This document shows positions 48,305-58,968 of a DNA stretch of 64,000 nt, piece by piece (position 1 is the stretch's first letter; the number at the start of each line of letters is the position of its first letter). The notes under the pieces are model-generated. The model ran no database searches and had not been told where the DNA came from. It saw nothing but the letters and a program-made list of their open reading frames with translations. The translations under genes and the position numbers were made by a program. Source of the DNA: Caldilineae bacterium (GTDB taxonomy: Bacteria > Chloroflexota > Anaerolineae > Epilineales > Epilineaceae); contig JACKBJ010000010.1 of NCBI GenBank assembly GCA_020634625.1, forward strand, positions 55,529-119,528. Reading direction: 5' to 3'.

Positions 48305-49426
48305 TCAGCCGGCCGTCTCGTGCCCGCGCGCCGCCACCGGCACCCGCGCCGTGACCCGCCCACCCTCGATCAGCAGCGCCTCGTCGGCCAGGTTGACCGT
48401 GGGACAGACGTGGCGTGGAATCAGGCGCAGACGCTGGCCCAGCTCCGGCATCGGACCGCCGTCCCGCGCCATCGGGAGATGCTCCTCGCTGGGACGCAGC
48501 GCCCGCAGGCCGGGCAGGCCGACCACCGCCGCGCAGGGATCGCCGGCCGCGGCGTCGACCGCCTTGCTGCCGGCATCCACGGTCAGACGACCCGCCGCCG
48601 GCCGGCTGACGACGGTGGCCAGCACCGTCGCGGCGAAGGCGTAGCCGTCCAGGCCGGAGCCGACGCTGGTCAGGTCCCAGTAGACCACCGTGCCGGGGCT
48701 GACCCGATGGCATCGGCCGGCGAAGGCCGGGTGACCGGCCGCCAGCGCAAAGGCCGGCGTGCCGCTGGTGACCAGCTCGGCCTCGCCCAGCTCCAGGCGC
48801 TCGGCCAGCTCGACCAGGCGCGGGTAGAGCGCATCCGCCGCCGCCGGGCGCTGGTCCAGCGGAATGCCGCCGAACTGCCCCTCGTAAGCATGCAGGCCGC
48901 GCAGCGCCGAGCCGGCGGCGGCCCGGGTGCTCGCGATGCGCTCCCAATCCAGCAGCGGGATGCCGGTGCGGCCCATGCCCGGATCCAGATCCAGGTAGAG
49001 CCCGAGGCCGGCGTCGAGCCCCCGCACGGCGGCGGCATGCGCGGGGTCCTCGCTCAGCAGCGACAGCCGCTGGCCGGGGTGCGCGGCGGCGATCGCGGCA
49101 TAGCGTGCCAGGTTGGGGCCGCGCAGGGCCATGGCCAGGAGCAGGTCGATCGAGTGGCCCCCGTCCCGGGCCAGATCGAGCAGCACCCGCGCCTCGCGGG
49201 TGGTGGCGCACTTGAAGTGGCGCAGGCCGGCCTCGAGCATCAGCTGCTGGACCGCGGCGACCTTGGCCGTCTTGACATGCGGCCGCCAGCGATCGGCACC
49301 GCCGATGATCGCCAGGCTGCGTGCCAGGTTGGCGCGCACCCGATCCAGGTCGATCAGCAGCGCCGGAGTCGGCACGCCGTCGAGGTCGAGGGCCGGTCCG
49401 GATCCAGGCTTGGCGTTGGTGCTCAC
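48305..49426 (-). CDS. PLP-dependent D-threonine aldolase/D-serine dehydratase-like enzyme
   Basis: The protein has 373 residues from a probable GTG (49426). Homology starts a few residues in, at LDGVPTPALLIDLDRVRAN, and the long frame upstream is unlike a protein. The alanine-racemase-like barrel carries the PLP lysine in RPHVKTAK, then HFKCATTREARVLLDLA and LDLDPGMGRTGI. The C-terminal domain contains IPRHVCPTVNLADEAL, where the His and Cys bind the metal needed in D-threonine aldolase and DSD1-type dehydratases. These enzymes act on D-beta-hydroxy amino acids. The exact substrate is not readable from sequence. Confidence 0.85.
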   Translation of the reverse strand: MSTNAKPGSGPALDLDGVPTPALLIDLDRVRANLARSLAIIGGADRWRPHVKTAKVAAVQQLMLEAGLRHFKCATTREARVLLDLARDGGHSIDLLLAMALRGPNLARYAAIAAAHPGQRLSLLSEDPAHAAAVRGLDAGLGLYLDLDPGMGRTGIPLLDWERIASTRAAAGSALRGLHAYEGQFGGIPLDQRPAAADALYPRLVELAERLELGEAELVTSGTPAFALAAGHPAFAGRCHRVSPGTVVYWDLTSVGSGLDGYAFAATVLATVVSRPAAGRLTVDAGSKAVDAAAGDPCAAVVGLPGLRALRPSEEHLPMARDGGPMPELGQRLRLIPRHVCPTVNLADEALLIEGGRVTARVPVAARGHETAG

Positions 49427-49490
49427 GCGGGGCGCTCGGCTCCAGTCGGGCGGCCCGAACCGTGCTCGACCGGCCGGCCTTCCACGAAGC

Positions 49491-49516
49491 GGCGGGCGCC
49501 GCGAAGGGCGCCCGCC
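49491..49516 (-). terminator. Terminator-like hairpin after the 66-residue ORF
   Basis: GGCGGGCGCC pairs with GGCGCCCGCC (10 bp) around a 6-nt loop. It lies 101 nt beyond the minus-strand stop at 49617 and upstream of the D-threonine-aldolase gene, which would then need its own promoter. No U-tract follows. Confidence 0.5.
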
Positions 49517-49616
49517 TGCTCCAAGGGGGAGGAGTATCTGTCCGAGCCGATTCGAGACCGGCCGATCGGGTGCTGCTGGATGGGCTGCCCGGCGTCGCTT
49601 GCCGGAGGCAGAGCTG

Positions 49617-49817
49617 CTAGCGGGCCGTCGCCTGCACCGGCATTCGCTCGGGCATCTCGAAGCGCAACAGGCGCTCCTGCCGAAGCGACCAGGCATCGGC
49701 TTCCTGCGCCTGGACGGCTTCGAGCAGGCGATACATGCCGAGCATGCGGCGCGCCTCGCGCATCTCACCGTAGGCGATCGGGTCCTGGCCCTGCGGCTGC
49801 TCACGTTCAAGCTTCAT
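49617..49817 (-). CDS. Small protein of unknown function (66 aa)
   Basis: ATG 49817 has an AGAGGTG Shine-Dalgarno 7 nt upstream, the reason to prefer it to ATG 49841. The 66 residues are hydrophilic and helix-prone (QDPIAYGEMREARRMLGMYR, LLEAVQAQEADAWSLRQE), with no signal peptide or membrane span. I do not recognise a family. An extended -10 box about 107 nt upstream (49924-49932) supports expression. It may be a small regulatory or adaptor protein. Confidence 0.5.
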   Translation of the reverse strand: MKLEREQPQGQDPIAYGEMREARRMLGMYRLLEAVQAQEADAWSLRQERLLRFEMPERMPVQATAR

Positions 49818-49923
49818 GGGTTCACCTCTGTAGCGCTGCAACGGTTACCGTGTCACGACGGATACGCGCGGAGCCTGCCTCGGGTTTCGGCTTCAACGAT
49901 TCCATGCCGCGCGCAGCATGTCG

Positions 49924-49932
49924 ATCCTAGCA
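49924..49932 (-). promoter_or_regulatory. Extended -10 box before the 66-aa ORF
   Basis: On the minus strand the bases read TGC-TAGGAT (49932-49924), almost the same as TGC-TAGAAT at 44140. The leader would be about 100 nt. No -35 is evident. Confidence 0.4.
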
Positions 49933-50080
49933 TATTGACGCATGGAAGGGCCGCATTGTTACGTGTCGCCACGTTAGCGTTTCATTAGCGGCGGCCATGA
50001 GTCCCGGGGGGCGCCGCGCGCGGGAGCGTGCAGGCCCGCGCGGGCATCGATCGAAGATCCGAATCCGGTGGCGAACACGG

Positions 50081-50110
50081 GTGACGCCGCAGCGCCGGCT
50101 CCACTATAAT
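50081..50110 (+). promoter_or_regulatory. Promoter of gcvP
   Basis: GTGACG (50081-50086), an 18-bp spacer and a perfect TATAAT (50105-50110) precede gcvP. The leader of about 97 nt shows no glycine-riboswitch core. Confidence 0.7.
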
Positions 50111-50213
50111 TCGGCGGTTCGCGCCGGCCTTCGCGCCGGGGCCCTCGTCGACCACACCCGGCCCGTCAACCCGACAGCCCAGGCTGTCTCGACCCACCAC
50201 GAGGATGCGCGCC

Positions 50214-53123
<2,910 letters not shown>

Positions 53124-53161
53124 CGCGGGCCGGATCGCCCCAAATCCGATCGGGCACACGC

Positions 53162-53184
53162 GGGGGCGGCTTCAGGCCGCCCCC
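53162..53184. terminator. Terminator-like hairpin between gcvP and panD
   Basis: GGGGGCGGC pairs with GCCGCCCCC (9 bp) around TTCAG, in the gap between two convergent genes. It probably serves both strands. T-richness is limited. Confidence 0.65.
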
Positions 53185-53218
53185 CGCGCGCTTCCCCGGC
53201 CGGCCCGGCGCCCCGGCC

Positions 53219-53617
53219 TCAGTCGCAGCAGCTCGGTTCGTAGACCCCGCCGACCACCCCGCGTGACAGCTCGAGCACCCGGTTCTGGCCGTCCACGTGC
53301 ACCACGCGCGGCTGCCAGGCGCGGGCCTCGGCGTCCTCGAACTGGGCGTAGGCCATGATGATGGCCAGGTGGCCCGGCTGGACCAGATGCGCCGCCGCGC
53401 CGTTGAGCTGGATCGTGCCGCTGCCGGCCGGCGCCGGGATGGCGTAGGTCTCGAGCCGGGCGCCGTTGTCCACGTCGACCACCTGCACCCGTTCGTGGGG
53501 CAGGATGCCGGCCGCCGCCATCAGGTCGGCGTCGATGCTGATCGAGCCGACGTAGTGGACGTCGGCGCCGGTGATGGTGGCCCGGTGGATCTTGCCGGTC
53601 AGGAGCGTGCGAAGCAT
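53219..53617 (-). CDS. panD: Aspartate 1-decarboxylase
   Basis: The 132-residue pro-enzyme opens MLRTLLTGKIHRATITGAD. The self-cleavage site is HYVGSISID, giving Gly24-Ser25; cleavage makes the pyruvoyl group on the new alpha chain. LPHERVQVVDVDNGARLETY and TIQLNGAAAHL follow the family pattern. It supplies beta-alanine for pantothenate. It is the last gene of the pan cluster, 65 nt after panC, so it may be cotranscribed or have a weak start of its own. The C-terminus ends SCCD, slightly longer than usual. Confidence 0.96.
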   Translation of the reverse strand: MLRTLLTGKIHRATITGADVHYVGSISIDADLMAAAGILPHERVQVVDVDNGARLETYAIPAPAGSGTIQLNGAAAHLVQPGHLAIIMAYAQFEDAEARAWQPRVVHVDGQNRVLELSRGVVGGVYEPSCCD

Positions 53618-53682
53618 GGTGGGGTTCCCTCGTTCATGTTCAGGTTACGTCAATGGAATCGACACCGACGGGACGACCGCCG

Positions 53683-54543
53683 TCACCCGGCGGCCCCGCC
53701 CCGCGGCGGGAGGATCAGGTTGTCGATGAGCCGCGCGCGGCCGACGTTCACGGCCATCGACAGGATCGCGCCGGCCTCGGCGCGATCCAGCTCGGTCAGC
53801 GTCAGCGGGTCGGCCACGCTGACGTACTCGGGCTCGGCCAAGGGCTCGCCGGCCAGCACCGAGCGCATGACCCGGCGCAGGGTCTCGGCCTCGGTCTCGC
53901 CGGCCTGCCAGGCCGCGCGTGCCGCCGAGAGGGCCCGGAAGAGCACGCCGGCCGCGGCGCGCTCCTCGGGGCCCAGACGGGCGTTGCGGCTGGACATCGC
54001 CAGGCCGTCCGGCTCGCGCAGGGTCGGGCAGCCGACCACCTCGACCGGCTGGTTCAGGTCGCGGACCATCCGCCGGATGACCGCCAGCTGCTGGGCATCC
54101 TTCTGTCCGAAGTAGGCCCGATCGGGCTGGAAGATCCCGAAGAGCTTGAGCACGACCGTGGCCACGCCGCGAAAATGCCCCGGCCGATGGGCGCCCTCGA
54201 GGGGCGCGGCCAGGTCGCCCACCTCGACCCAGGTCTGGTGCCCTGGCAGGTAGATCTCGCCGGGGGGCGGCGCCAGCAGCAGGTCGCAGCCCGCTTCGCG
54301 CAGCATGGCCGCGTCGCGCGGGATGTCGCGCGGGTAGCTGGCCAGGTCCTCGGGCTTGTCGAACTGGGCCGGGTTGGCGAAGATCGTCGCCGCCACACGG
54401 CCGTTCTCGGCCCGCGCCCGGCGCAGCAGCGAGAGGTGACCCTCGTGCAGGTAGCCCATGGTCGGCACCAGGCCCAGCTCGCCGGCCGCCCGGGTCTCGG
54501 CCAGCCAGGCCCGGGTCTCGGCCAGGCTCTCGACGATCCTCAT
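53683..54543 (-). CDS. panC: Pantothenate synthetase
   Basis: This 286-residue protein has PTMGYLHEGHLSLLRRAR (28-45, with the H-x-x-H-type nucleotide site), FANPAQFDKPEDLASYPRD, HFRGVATVVLKLFGIFQPD, YFGQKDAQQLAVIRRMVRDL and LAMSSRNARL (KMSK-like). It joins pantoate and beta-alanine using ATP. ATG 54543 overlaps the panE stop by 4 nt (ATGA), so translation is coupled. The length and all motifs are normal. Confidence 0.97.
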   Translation of the reverse strand: MRIVESLAETRAWLAETRAAGELGLVPTMGYLHEGHLSLLRRARAENGRVAATIFANPAQFDKPEDLASYPRDIPRDAAMLREAGCDLLLAPPPGEIYLPGHQTWVEVGDLAAPLEGAHRPGHFRGVATVVLKLFGIFQPDRAYFGQKDAQQLAVIRRMVRDLNQPVEVVGCPTLREPDGLAMSSRNARLGPEERAAAGVLFRALSAARAAWQAGETEAETLRRVMRSVLAGEPLAEPEYVSVADPLTLTELDRAEAGAILSMAVNVGRARLIDNLILPPRGGAAG

Positions 54544-55613
54544 GCCGCATCCCCCACGATGGCGCTCGAACGCGCCCCGGATCGGGCCAGGACGGCCCGC
54601 CGCAGCGCCGCGTTGACCGGCGTCGGGAGGCCCAGGCGCCGGCCTTCGCGCAGGACCGCGCCGCAGATCGCCTCGATCTCGGTCTCGGCGCCGCGATCCA
54701 GGTCCTGCAGCATCGAGGATCGGTTGGCCGCGGTCTGGCGGGCCACGTCCTCGGCCAGCGCCGCCGCGTCCAGCCCCAGGTCGGTGCCTCGGGCGGCCGC
54801 CACCGCCGCGACCTCGCGCGCCGCGGCGCGCATGCGCTCGCGCAGCGCCGGATCCGCCAGCAGCGCGCCGTTGGGAATGCCCTCGAGCGCCGTCAGCGGG
54901 TTGATGGCGCAGTTGACCGCCAGCTTGCGCCAGAGCAGGCGCTCGATGTCGTCCGAGACCTCGGTCGCCAGGCCGGCCACCCGGAAGCGCCGCGCCACGT
55001 CGGTCACGCTGGGGTAGGCCACGTCCGCGTGGACCACGTCCGGGTTGGCCGCATCCGGCCTGGCCGCATCCGGCCTGGCCGCGCCCGGATCGCCCGCATC
55101 CGGCCGAGCGGCGTCGCGCGCCGGCCCGGGGACCTCGCCCAGCACCGTCGTTCCCGGGCCGCCGAAGCGAACCCGGTTCGGCCCCAGCCCGGTGGCGCCG
55201 GCCGAGCTGACGCCGGCGGTCACGCGGGCGCCGGCGGCGGCGGCCGCCAGCTGCTCGCGGTTGCCGACACCATTCTGCAGGGTCAGGATCAGGCCGCCGG
55301 GCGCCAGGGCATGCGCCGCATCGGCCGCCACCCGGGCCGTCTGGTGGCTCTTGACCAGCACCAGCACCAGCTCGAAGGCCGCCGCCGGCAGGGCTTCGCG
55401 CGGCAGGGCTCGAACCGAGGCGCGCCAGCTCGCGTCGGCCGCCTCGACCCGAATGCCCTCGCGGTCGATGGCCTCGACCGCCTCGCGCCAGCTGCCGGAG
55501 AGCGTGACGCCGAAGGTCCGGCCGGGCGCCGGATCGACCGAGTCCGCCGGAGCGGCCAGCTGCGCGCCGAAGCGCTTGGCCATCGCCCCCGTGCCCAGGA
55601 TCAGGATCCGCAT
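54540..55613 (-). CDS. panE: 2-dehydropantoate 2-reductase
   Basis: The protein has 357 residues, about 40 more than usual. The NADPH-binding motif is LGTGAMAKRFGAQL; the catalytic and substrate motifs include LVKSHQTARVAADAAHAL, LQNGVGN and RLLWRKLAVNCAINPLTAL with the catalytic Lys. It reduces ketopantoate to pantoate. The extra length comes from an Ala-Arg-Pro-Asp repeat (about 165-200) coded by four 15-nt units at 55048-55107, a surface insertion unlikely to touch the active site. ATG 55613 has GAGG about 11 nt upstream, overlapping the panB end. It lies between panB and panC. Confidence 0.93.
   Translation of the reverse strand: MRILILGTGAMAKRFGAQLAAPADSVDPAPGRTFGVTLSGSWREAVEAIDREGIRVEAADASWRASVRALPREALPAAAFELVLVLVKSHQTARVAADAAHALAPGGLILTLQNGVGNREQLAAAAAGARVTAGVSSAGATGLGPNRVRFGGPGTTVLGEVPGPARDAARPDAGDPGAARPDAARPDAANPDVVHADVAYPSVTDVARRFRVAGLATEVSDDIERLLWRKLAVNCAINPLTALEGIPNGALLADPALRERMRAAAREVAAVAAARGTDLGLDAAALAEDVARQTAANRSSMLQDLDRGAETEIEAICGAVLREGRRLGLPTPVNAALRRAVLARSGARSSAIVGDAA
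55048..55107 (-). repeat. Four 15-nt tandem units inside panE
   Basis: Units based on GCCGCATCCGGCCTG (plus-strand reading) encode the PDAAR-type insert. The first two are identical and the last two have diverged, indicating recent slippage growth. Confidence 0.85.
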
Positions 55614-55624
55614 GGTGACGCGCC

Positions 55625-56566
55625 TCAGGCGAGCAGCTTGCCGCCGGCCGGCGCCGGGCGCTGACGCGGGCGGGCTTCGTCGGCCAGCAGCTGCTCGAAG
55701 GCGGCCCAGGCCGCGTCGTCCATGGTGTAGCTGTGCTCGGCATCGGGGAAGACGCCCTCGGCCACCTCGGTCAGGTAGGCGCGCACGGCATCCCGCATCG
55801 GGCCGGCCAGCTCGGCGTAGCGTTTGACGAACTTGGGCTTGAAGCCCTCGAACAGGCCGACCAGATCGTGGATCACCAGGACCTGCCCGCTGGTGCCGGC
55901 GCCGGCGCCGATGCCGATCGTGGGCACGCCGAGGCGCTCGGTGATCCGGCGCGCCAGGCGCTCCGGCACGCTCTCCAGCACGATCGAGAAGCAGCCGGCC
56001 GCCTCCAGCGCCAGGGCATCGTCGAGCAGGGCCTTGGCCGCCTCGGCCGTGCGTCCCTGGACCCGCCAGCCGCCGAGCACGTTCACGCTCTGCGGCGTCA
56101 GGCCGATATGGCCCTGGACGGGAATGCCGGCGCGCACGATGCGCTCGACGGTGCGCGCCATGTGCTGGCCGCCCTCGAGCTTGACGGCATCCATGCCGGC
56201 CTCCTGGACGTAGCGGCCCGCGCTGACCAGGGCCTGCTCGGGCCCGACCTGGTAGGTCATGAAGGGCAGGTCGCCGATCAGGAGCGCGTGCGGCGCACCG
56301 CGCTTGACCGCCCGGGCATGGTGCAGCATCTCGTCCAGGGTCACCGACAGGGTGTTCTCGTGGCCGAGGACCACCATGGCCAGCGAGTCGCCGACCAGGA
56401 TCATGTCCACGCCGGCCTCGTCGACCACCTTGGCCGTCGGGAAGTCGTAGGCGGTCAGCATGCTGATGGGCTCGCCCCGCCGATACTTCTGGTCGATGGC
56501 GTGGGTGCTGACCTTCTTGCGTTCGATCGGGGCCGGCGTGCCGGCGGGGACGGGTAGCGTGCTCAA
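55625..56566 (-). CDS. panB: 3-methyl-2-oxobutanoate hydroxymethyltransferase
   Basis: The protein has 313 residues from TTG 56566, which has AGAGGAG 9 nt upstream and lies just before the first family residues (KKVSTHAIDQKYRRGEPISML); no ATG or GTG serves as well. Motifs include LTAYDFPTAKVVDEAGVDMILVGDSLAMV (Mg ligands), PHALLIGDLPFMTY, VKLEGG, QGHIGLTPQSVN and IGIGAGAGTSGQVLVIHD with the catalytic Glu-equivalent region. It forms ketopantoate from ketoisovalerate and methylenetetrahydrofolate. It is the first gene of panB-panE-panC-panD. Its leader contains an intrinsic terminator, so expression may be attenuated. Confidence 0.95.
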   Translation of the reverse strand: MSTLPVPAGTPAPIERKKVSTHAIDQKYRRGEPISMLTAYDFPTAKVVDEAGVDMILVGDSLAMVVLGHENTLSVTLDEMLHHARAVKRGAPHALLIGDLPFMTYQVGPEQALVSAGRYVQEAGMDAVKLEGGQHMARTVERIVRAGIPVQGHIGLTPQSVNVLGGWRVQGRTAEAAKALLDDALALEAAGCFSIVLESVPERLARRITERLGVPTIGIGAGAGTSGQVLVIHDLVGLFEGFKPKFVKRYAELAGPMRDAVRAYLTEVAEGVFPDAEHSYTMDDAAWAAFEQLLADEARPRQRPAPAGGKLLA

Positions 56567-56889
56567 GGCTGCGCTCCTCTTGGGTTGCCGGACGGGCGGT
56601 CCGGCCGGGGACGCGGGCCCCGCCAGGCGACCGTCGCGCCGGCCGCCCCCCCCTGCCCTCGGGCAAGAAAAAGGCCGTCCGGTACGGGTCCGGGCGGCTG
56701 GGGGTCGACGGTGGCCTTGGCGAGCTCGATCAGCGTCGACGATCGGCTTCGCGGGCCGCTCACCCATGTCCGTCCCGGCCCACGCAGGGGTCCAGGCGAG
56801 GCTTGCGTCCTGTTGCGGCATCGATGGGTTGGACGCCGCCTGGCGTCGGCATCCTACGTGGCCCGCGCCAGGCGGGTTTCGGCGTCCGG
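56567..56889 (-). promoter_or_regulatory. Leader region of the pan operon, candidate attenuator
   Basis: No gene lies between the CBS-pair stop and panB on the minus strand. Reading leftward there are a TAGGAT box (near 56850), a long-range pairing ACCCAT/ATGGGT enclosing about 55 nt, a 7-bp pair GTCGACG/CGTCGAC, and then an intrinsic terminator (56665-56698). The order of leader hairpins and terminator before the ribosome site is that of a riboswitch or attenuator. The known pan RNA motif occurs at such sites, but I cannot match its consensus by eye. Confidence 0.45.
56665..56698 (-). terminator. Intrinsic terminator with U-tract upstream of panB
   Basis: On the minus strand GCCGCCCGG pairs with CCGGACGGC (9 positions, one C-A mismatch) around ACCCGTA. 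CTTTTTCTTG follows directly. It is one of the few hairpins in the window with a real U-tract. It lies about 190 nt after the CBS-pair stop and about 100 nt before the panB start. Confidence 0.75.
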
Positions 56890-57312
56890 CTATTCGTCGT
56901 CCGCGTACTCCTGGATGATGAAGCGGAAGATGTCGCTCTCGGTGATGATGCCCACCAGCTTGCGGTCCTTGACCACCGGCACGCCGCCGAACTTGTGCAC
57001 CATCATCAACTGAGCGGCGCGCGCGATCGACTCCTCGGGCTCGACGGTGTAGACGTAGTCGGTCATCACCTCGCGCACGGCCGGGATGTCGCTGTCCAGG
57101 CTCGGGAAGAGCGAGCGCGGGTCCTCCTTGGGCAACGAGTGGATGGCCTGGTCGAGGGTGATGATCCCGATGACGCGCTTGGTGAGGTCGACGACCGGCA
57201 GGCGACGGACCTGGTTGTCGCGCATCACGCGGATGGCGTCGTCGACCTGCAGATCGCGGTTGATGCTGATCACGTCGACGGTCATGAGCTCGCTGACGGG
57301 AATGCTCTTCAT
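56890..57312 (-). CDS. Tandem CBS-domain protein
   Basis: This 140-residue protein consists of two CBS domains only. The first holds LMTVDVISINRDLQVDDAIR and RRLPVVDLTKRVIGIIT. The second holds VMTDYVYTVEPEESIARAAQ and GGVPVVKDRKLVGIITESDIF. CBS pairs bind adenine nucleotides and act as energy or redox sensors, here as a standalone cytoplasmic protein. ATG 57312 has AGGAGG 7 nt upstream. Overlapping -10-like boxes at 57391-57404 serve it and the divergent esterase gene. What it controls is unknown. Confidence 0.93.
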   Translation of the reverse strand: MKSIPVSELMTVDVISINRDLQVDDAIRVMRDNQVRRLPVVDLTKRVIGIITLDQAIHSLPKEDPRSLFPSLDSDIPAVREVMTDYVYTVEPEESIARAAQLMMVHKFGGVPVVKDRKLVGIITESDIFRFIIQEYADDE

Positions 57313-57390
57313 GGCGCGCCTCCTGCTCGCGTGGGTGCCCGATCGGGCGCTGGCGTGCCGGTCGCCCACGGGCATCACGGCATCTCCGGC

Positions 57391-57404
57391 TATGATACCA
57401 TAAT
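57391..57404. promoter_or_regulatory. Overlapping divergent -10 boxes (CBS-pair and esterase genes)
   Basis: TATGATACCATAAT contains TATCAT on the minus strand (57397-57392) and TATGAT or CATAAT on the plus strand. The two promoters would compete for polymerase. No good -35 was identified for either. Confidence 0.5.
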
Positions 57405-57479
57405 CGTCAGTCCCCCGATCGCGCGTCAGGGGCCGGCTCGCTTCGGCCGGTCCGGCGCCGAGCCTGCAGGAGCCCAGCG

Positions 57480-58877
57480 ATGCCCCGCGTCCCGTCTCGG
57501 CTCGAAGTTCGCCCGGCCCGGCGCGCCGGGTTCCGTCGTCCGATCGGCGCCTTGCTGCTGGCCGCCGCGCTCGGCGCGCTGGCCGCGGGCGCCGCGGCCG
57601 CCGCACCCCTCGCACCGGAGGCGCCGCCCGCGGCGAGCCCCCCCGCCCCGGGCGGACAGGCGCCCGACCTGGCCGAGGCGCCGGCCCACCCGCTGGCCCC
57701 CCTGGCCGAGCTGGCGGCCGAGGTCGAGCGCCGTGGCCTGCCCGCGGCCCTGCCCGACGGCCTGGCCCAATCCGGCACCTGGCGCTCGGTCGCGGTCGAG
57801 GGGGCGACCTGCGGCCGCGGCGCGCCCTACACCTTCTACCTGAATGAATCGGCCGCCGCCAACGCCGGCATCGTCATCCTGCTCGACGGCGGCGGAGCCT
57901 GCCTCAAGGAAGGGCCGGCACCGGCCGGAACCACCGGCATCGCCCGCTCGCTGCACTGCATGGACTTCGAGAACTTCGAAGACCCGCTGATGAACGACAG
58001 CCTCTTCACCGGCCTGCTGGCGAGCATCATCGTGCCCCAGGTGCTGCCGATCTTCAGCCGCGGCCCCGAGAACCCGCTGCGCGACGATCACTTCGTGGCC
58101 CTGCCCTACTGCACCGGCGACGTCTTCGCCGGCACCATGCGCCAGGCCTACGACTACGATCCGAGCGAGGCCCGCTTCGACGTGGTGCACCGGGGACACC
58201 TGAACGTGCTGGGCGTCCTGGCCTGGCTCTACCGCAACTACCCCGAGGACCGGCCGGTGCTGTTGACCGGCCTCTCGGCCGGCGGCTTCGGCGCCATCTA
58301 CAACTTCCCCGACGTCATCGAGCGCTGGCCGCGCAGCACGCTGCTGCCCGACAGCGGCATCGCCCCGCCCATCGACGATTCGCTGCTGGCCCGCGAGGGT
58401 GCGCGGGTGGCCGCCCGCTGGGGCGCCGACACGCTGATCCCCTACTACTGCAAGGCGGCCGACTGCCTGTCCAGCTCCTACCGGCTGCTGGCGGCCCATG
58501 CCGCCCAATACGACGGCAGCCCGGCCGACTGGCGACCCTTCGGCCTGCTGCAGGGCCAACAGGACGGCACCCTGACGGCCTACCTCGAGACGACCGCCTG
58601 CAGCTACCAGCAGGGCCTGCGCCGCGGCCGGGGCGAGGCTCGGCCCGAGAACCTGCGGGCCTACCTGCCGGCCACCGACAAGCACGTCTTCAGCGCAATC
58701 AACCCGCTGGCCGGCGAGACCCCCTTCGTCTCGCGGCGCGGCCTGCGCTTCCTGGACTGGTTCATGCAGCTGGCCAGCGCCGCCGCGCCGAGCGACCTGC
58801 CGGCCGACGCGATCGACCCCTGGCTACCCTGCAACCCGACCTTCCTGCCGCTGGGCCTGGTCGGCGGCGCACGCTGA
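57480..58877 (+). CDS. Secreted pectinacetylesterase/NOTUM-like hydrolase
   Basis: The protein has 465 residues. Signal peptide: RRPIGALLLAAALGALAAGAA, cut around AAAAP. A Pro/Ala-rich linker precedes the catalytic domain. Motifs are FYLNESAAANAGIVILLDGGGAC (the G-G-G oxyanion region), LPYCTGDVFAG, VLLTGLSAGGFGAI with the nucleophile Ser in G-x-S-x-G-G, and TDKHVFS with the likely His. Paired cysteines (TCGRG, HCMD, YCKAADC) suggest disulfides outside the cell. The family removes acetyl or acyl esters from pectin, or lipid from Wnt proteins in animals. A polysaccharide ester is the likely substrate here. Confidence 0.82.
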   Translation: MPRVPSRLEVRPARRAGFRRPIGALLLAAALGALAAGAAAAAPLAPEAPPAASPPAPGGQAPDLAEAPAHPLAPLAELAAEVERRGLPAALPDGLAQSGTWRSVAVEGATCGRGAPYTFYLNESAAANAGIVILLDGGGACLKEGPAPAGTTGIARSLHCMDFENFEDPLMNDSLFTGLLASIIVPQVLPIFSRGPENPLRDDHFVALPYCTGDVFAGTMRQAYDYDPSEARFDVVHRGHLNVLGVLAWLYRNYPEDRPVLLTGLSAGGFGAIYNFPDVIERWPRSTLLPDSGIAPPIDDSLLAREGARVAARWGADTLIPYYCKAADCLSSSYRLLAAHAAQYDGSPADWRPFGLLQGQQDGTLTAYLETTACSYQQGLRRGRGEARPENLRAYLPATDKHVFSAINPLAGETPFVSRRGLRFLDWFMQLASAAAPSDLPADAIDPWLPCNPTFLPLGLVGGAR

Positions 58878-58915
58878 GGCGCCACGCGACCCGGGGGGCC
58901 GATGGCAAGCCCAAG

Positions 58916-58941
58916 GGCGACCGGACAGCGTCCCGGTCGCC
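58916..58941. terminator. Terminator-like hairpin between the esterase gene and hypB
   Basis: GGCGACCGG pairs with CCGGTCGCC (9 bp) around an 8-nt loop, in the gap between two convergent genes. It would end the hox-hyp operon and the esterase transcript. No U-tract is seen. Confidence 0.55.
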
Positions 58942-58968
58942 GGCCGCCGTCGTGCGACCTGCCGGCCC

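Larger units (their letters stand above)
49818..50213. other. Gene-free divergent region between the 66-aa ORF and gcvP
   Basis: About 396 nt hold no supported gene. The middle (49915-49990) is the most AT-rich stretch nearby, with CATATTGACG and CGTTTCATTAGCG. It holds a minus-strand extended -10 and, nearer gcvP, a perfect TATAAT. A TTGACG at 49935-49940 has no good -10 partner. Confidence 0.6.

Noticed and set aside
49427..49810. N-terminal extension of the D-threonine-aldolase-like enzyme up to 49810
   Set aside because: The extra 128 residues are Arg/Cys-rich, overlap the 66-residue ORF and a hairpin, and have no family similarity.
50111..50213. Glycine riboswitch before gcvP
   Set aside because: The leader lacks the GAGAG-type core and paired aptamer layout of glycine riboswitches; only a plain promoter and a GAGG site are seen.
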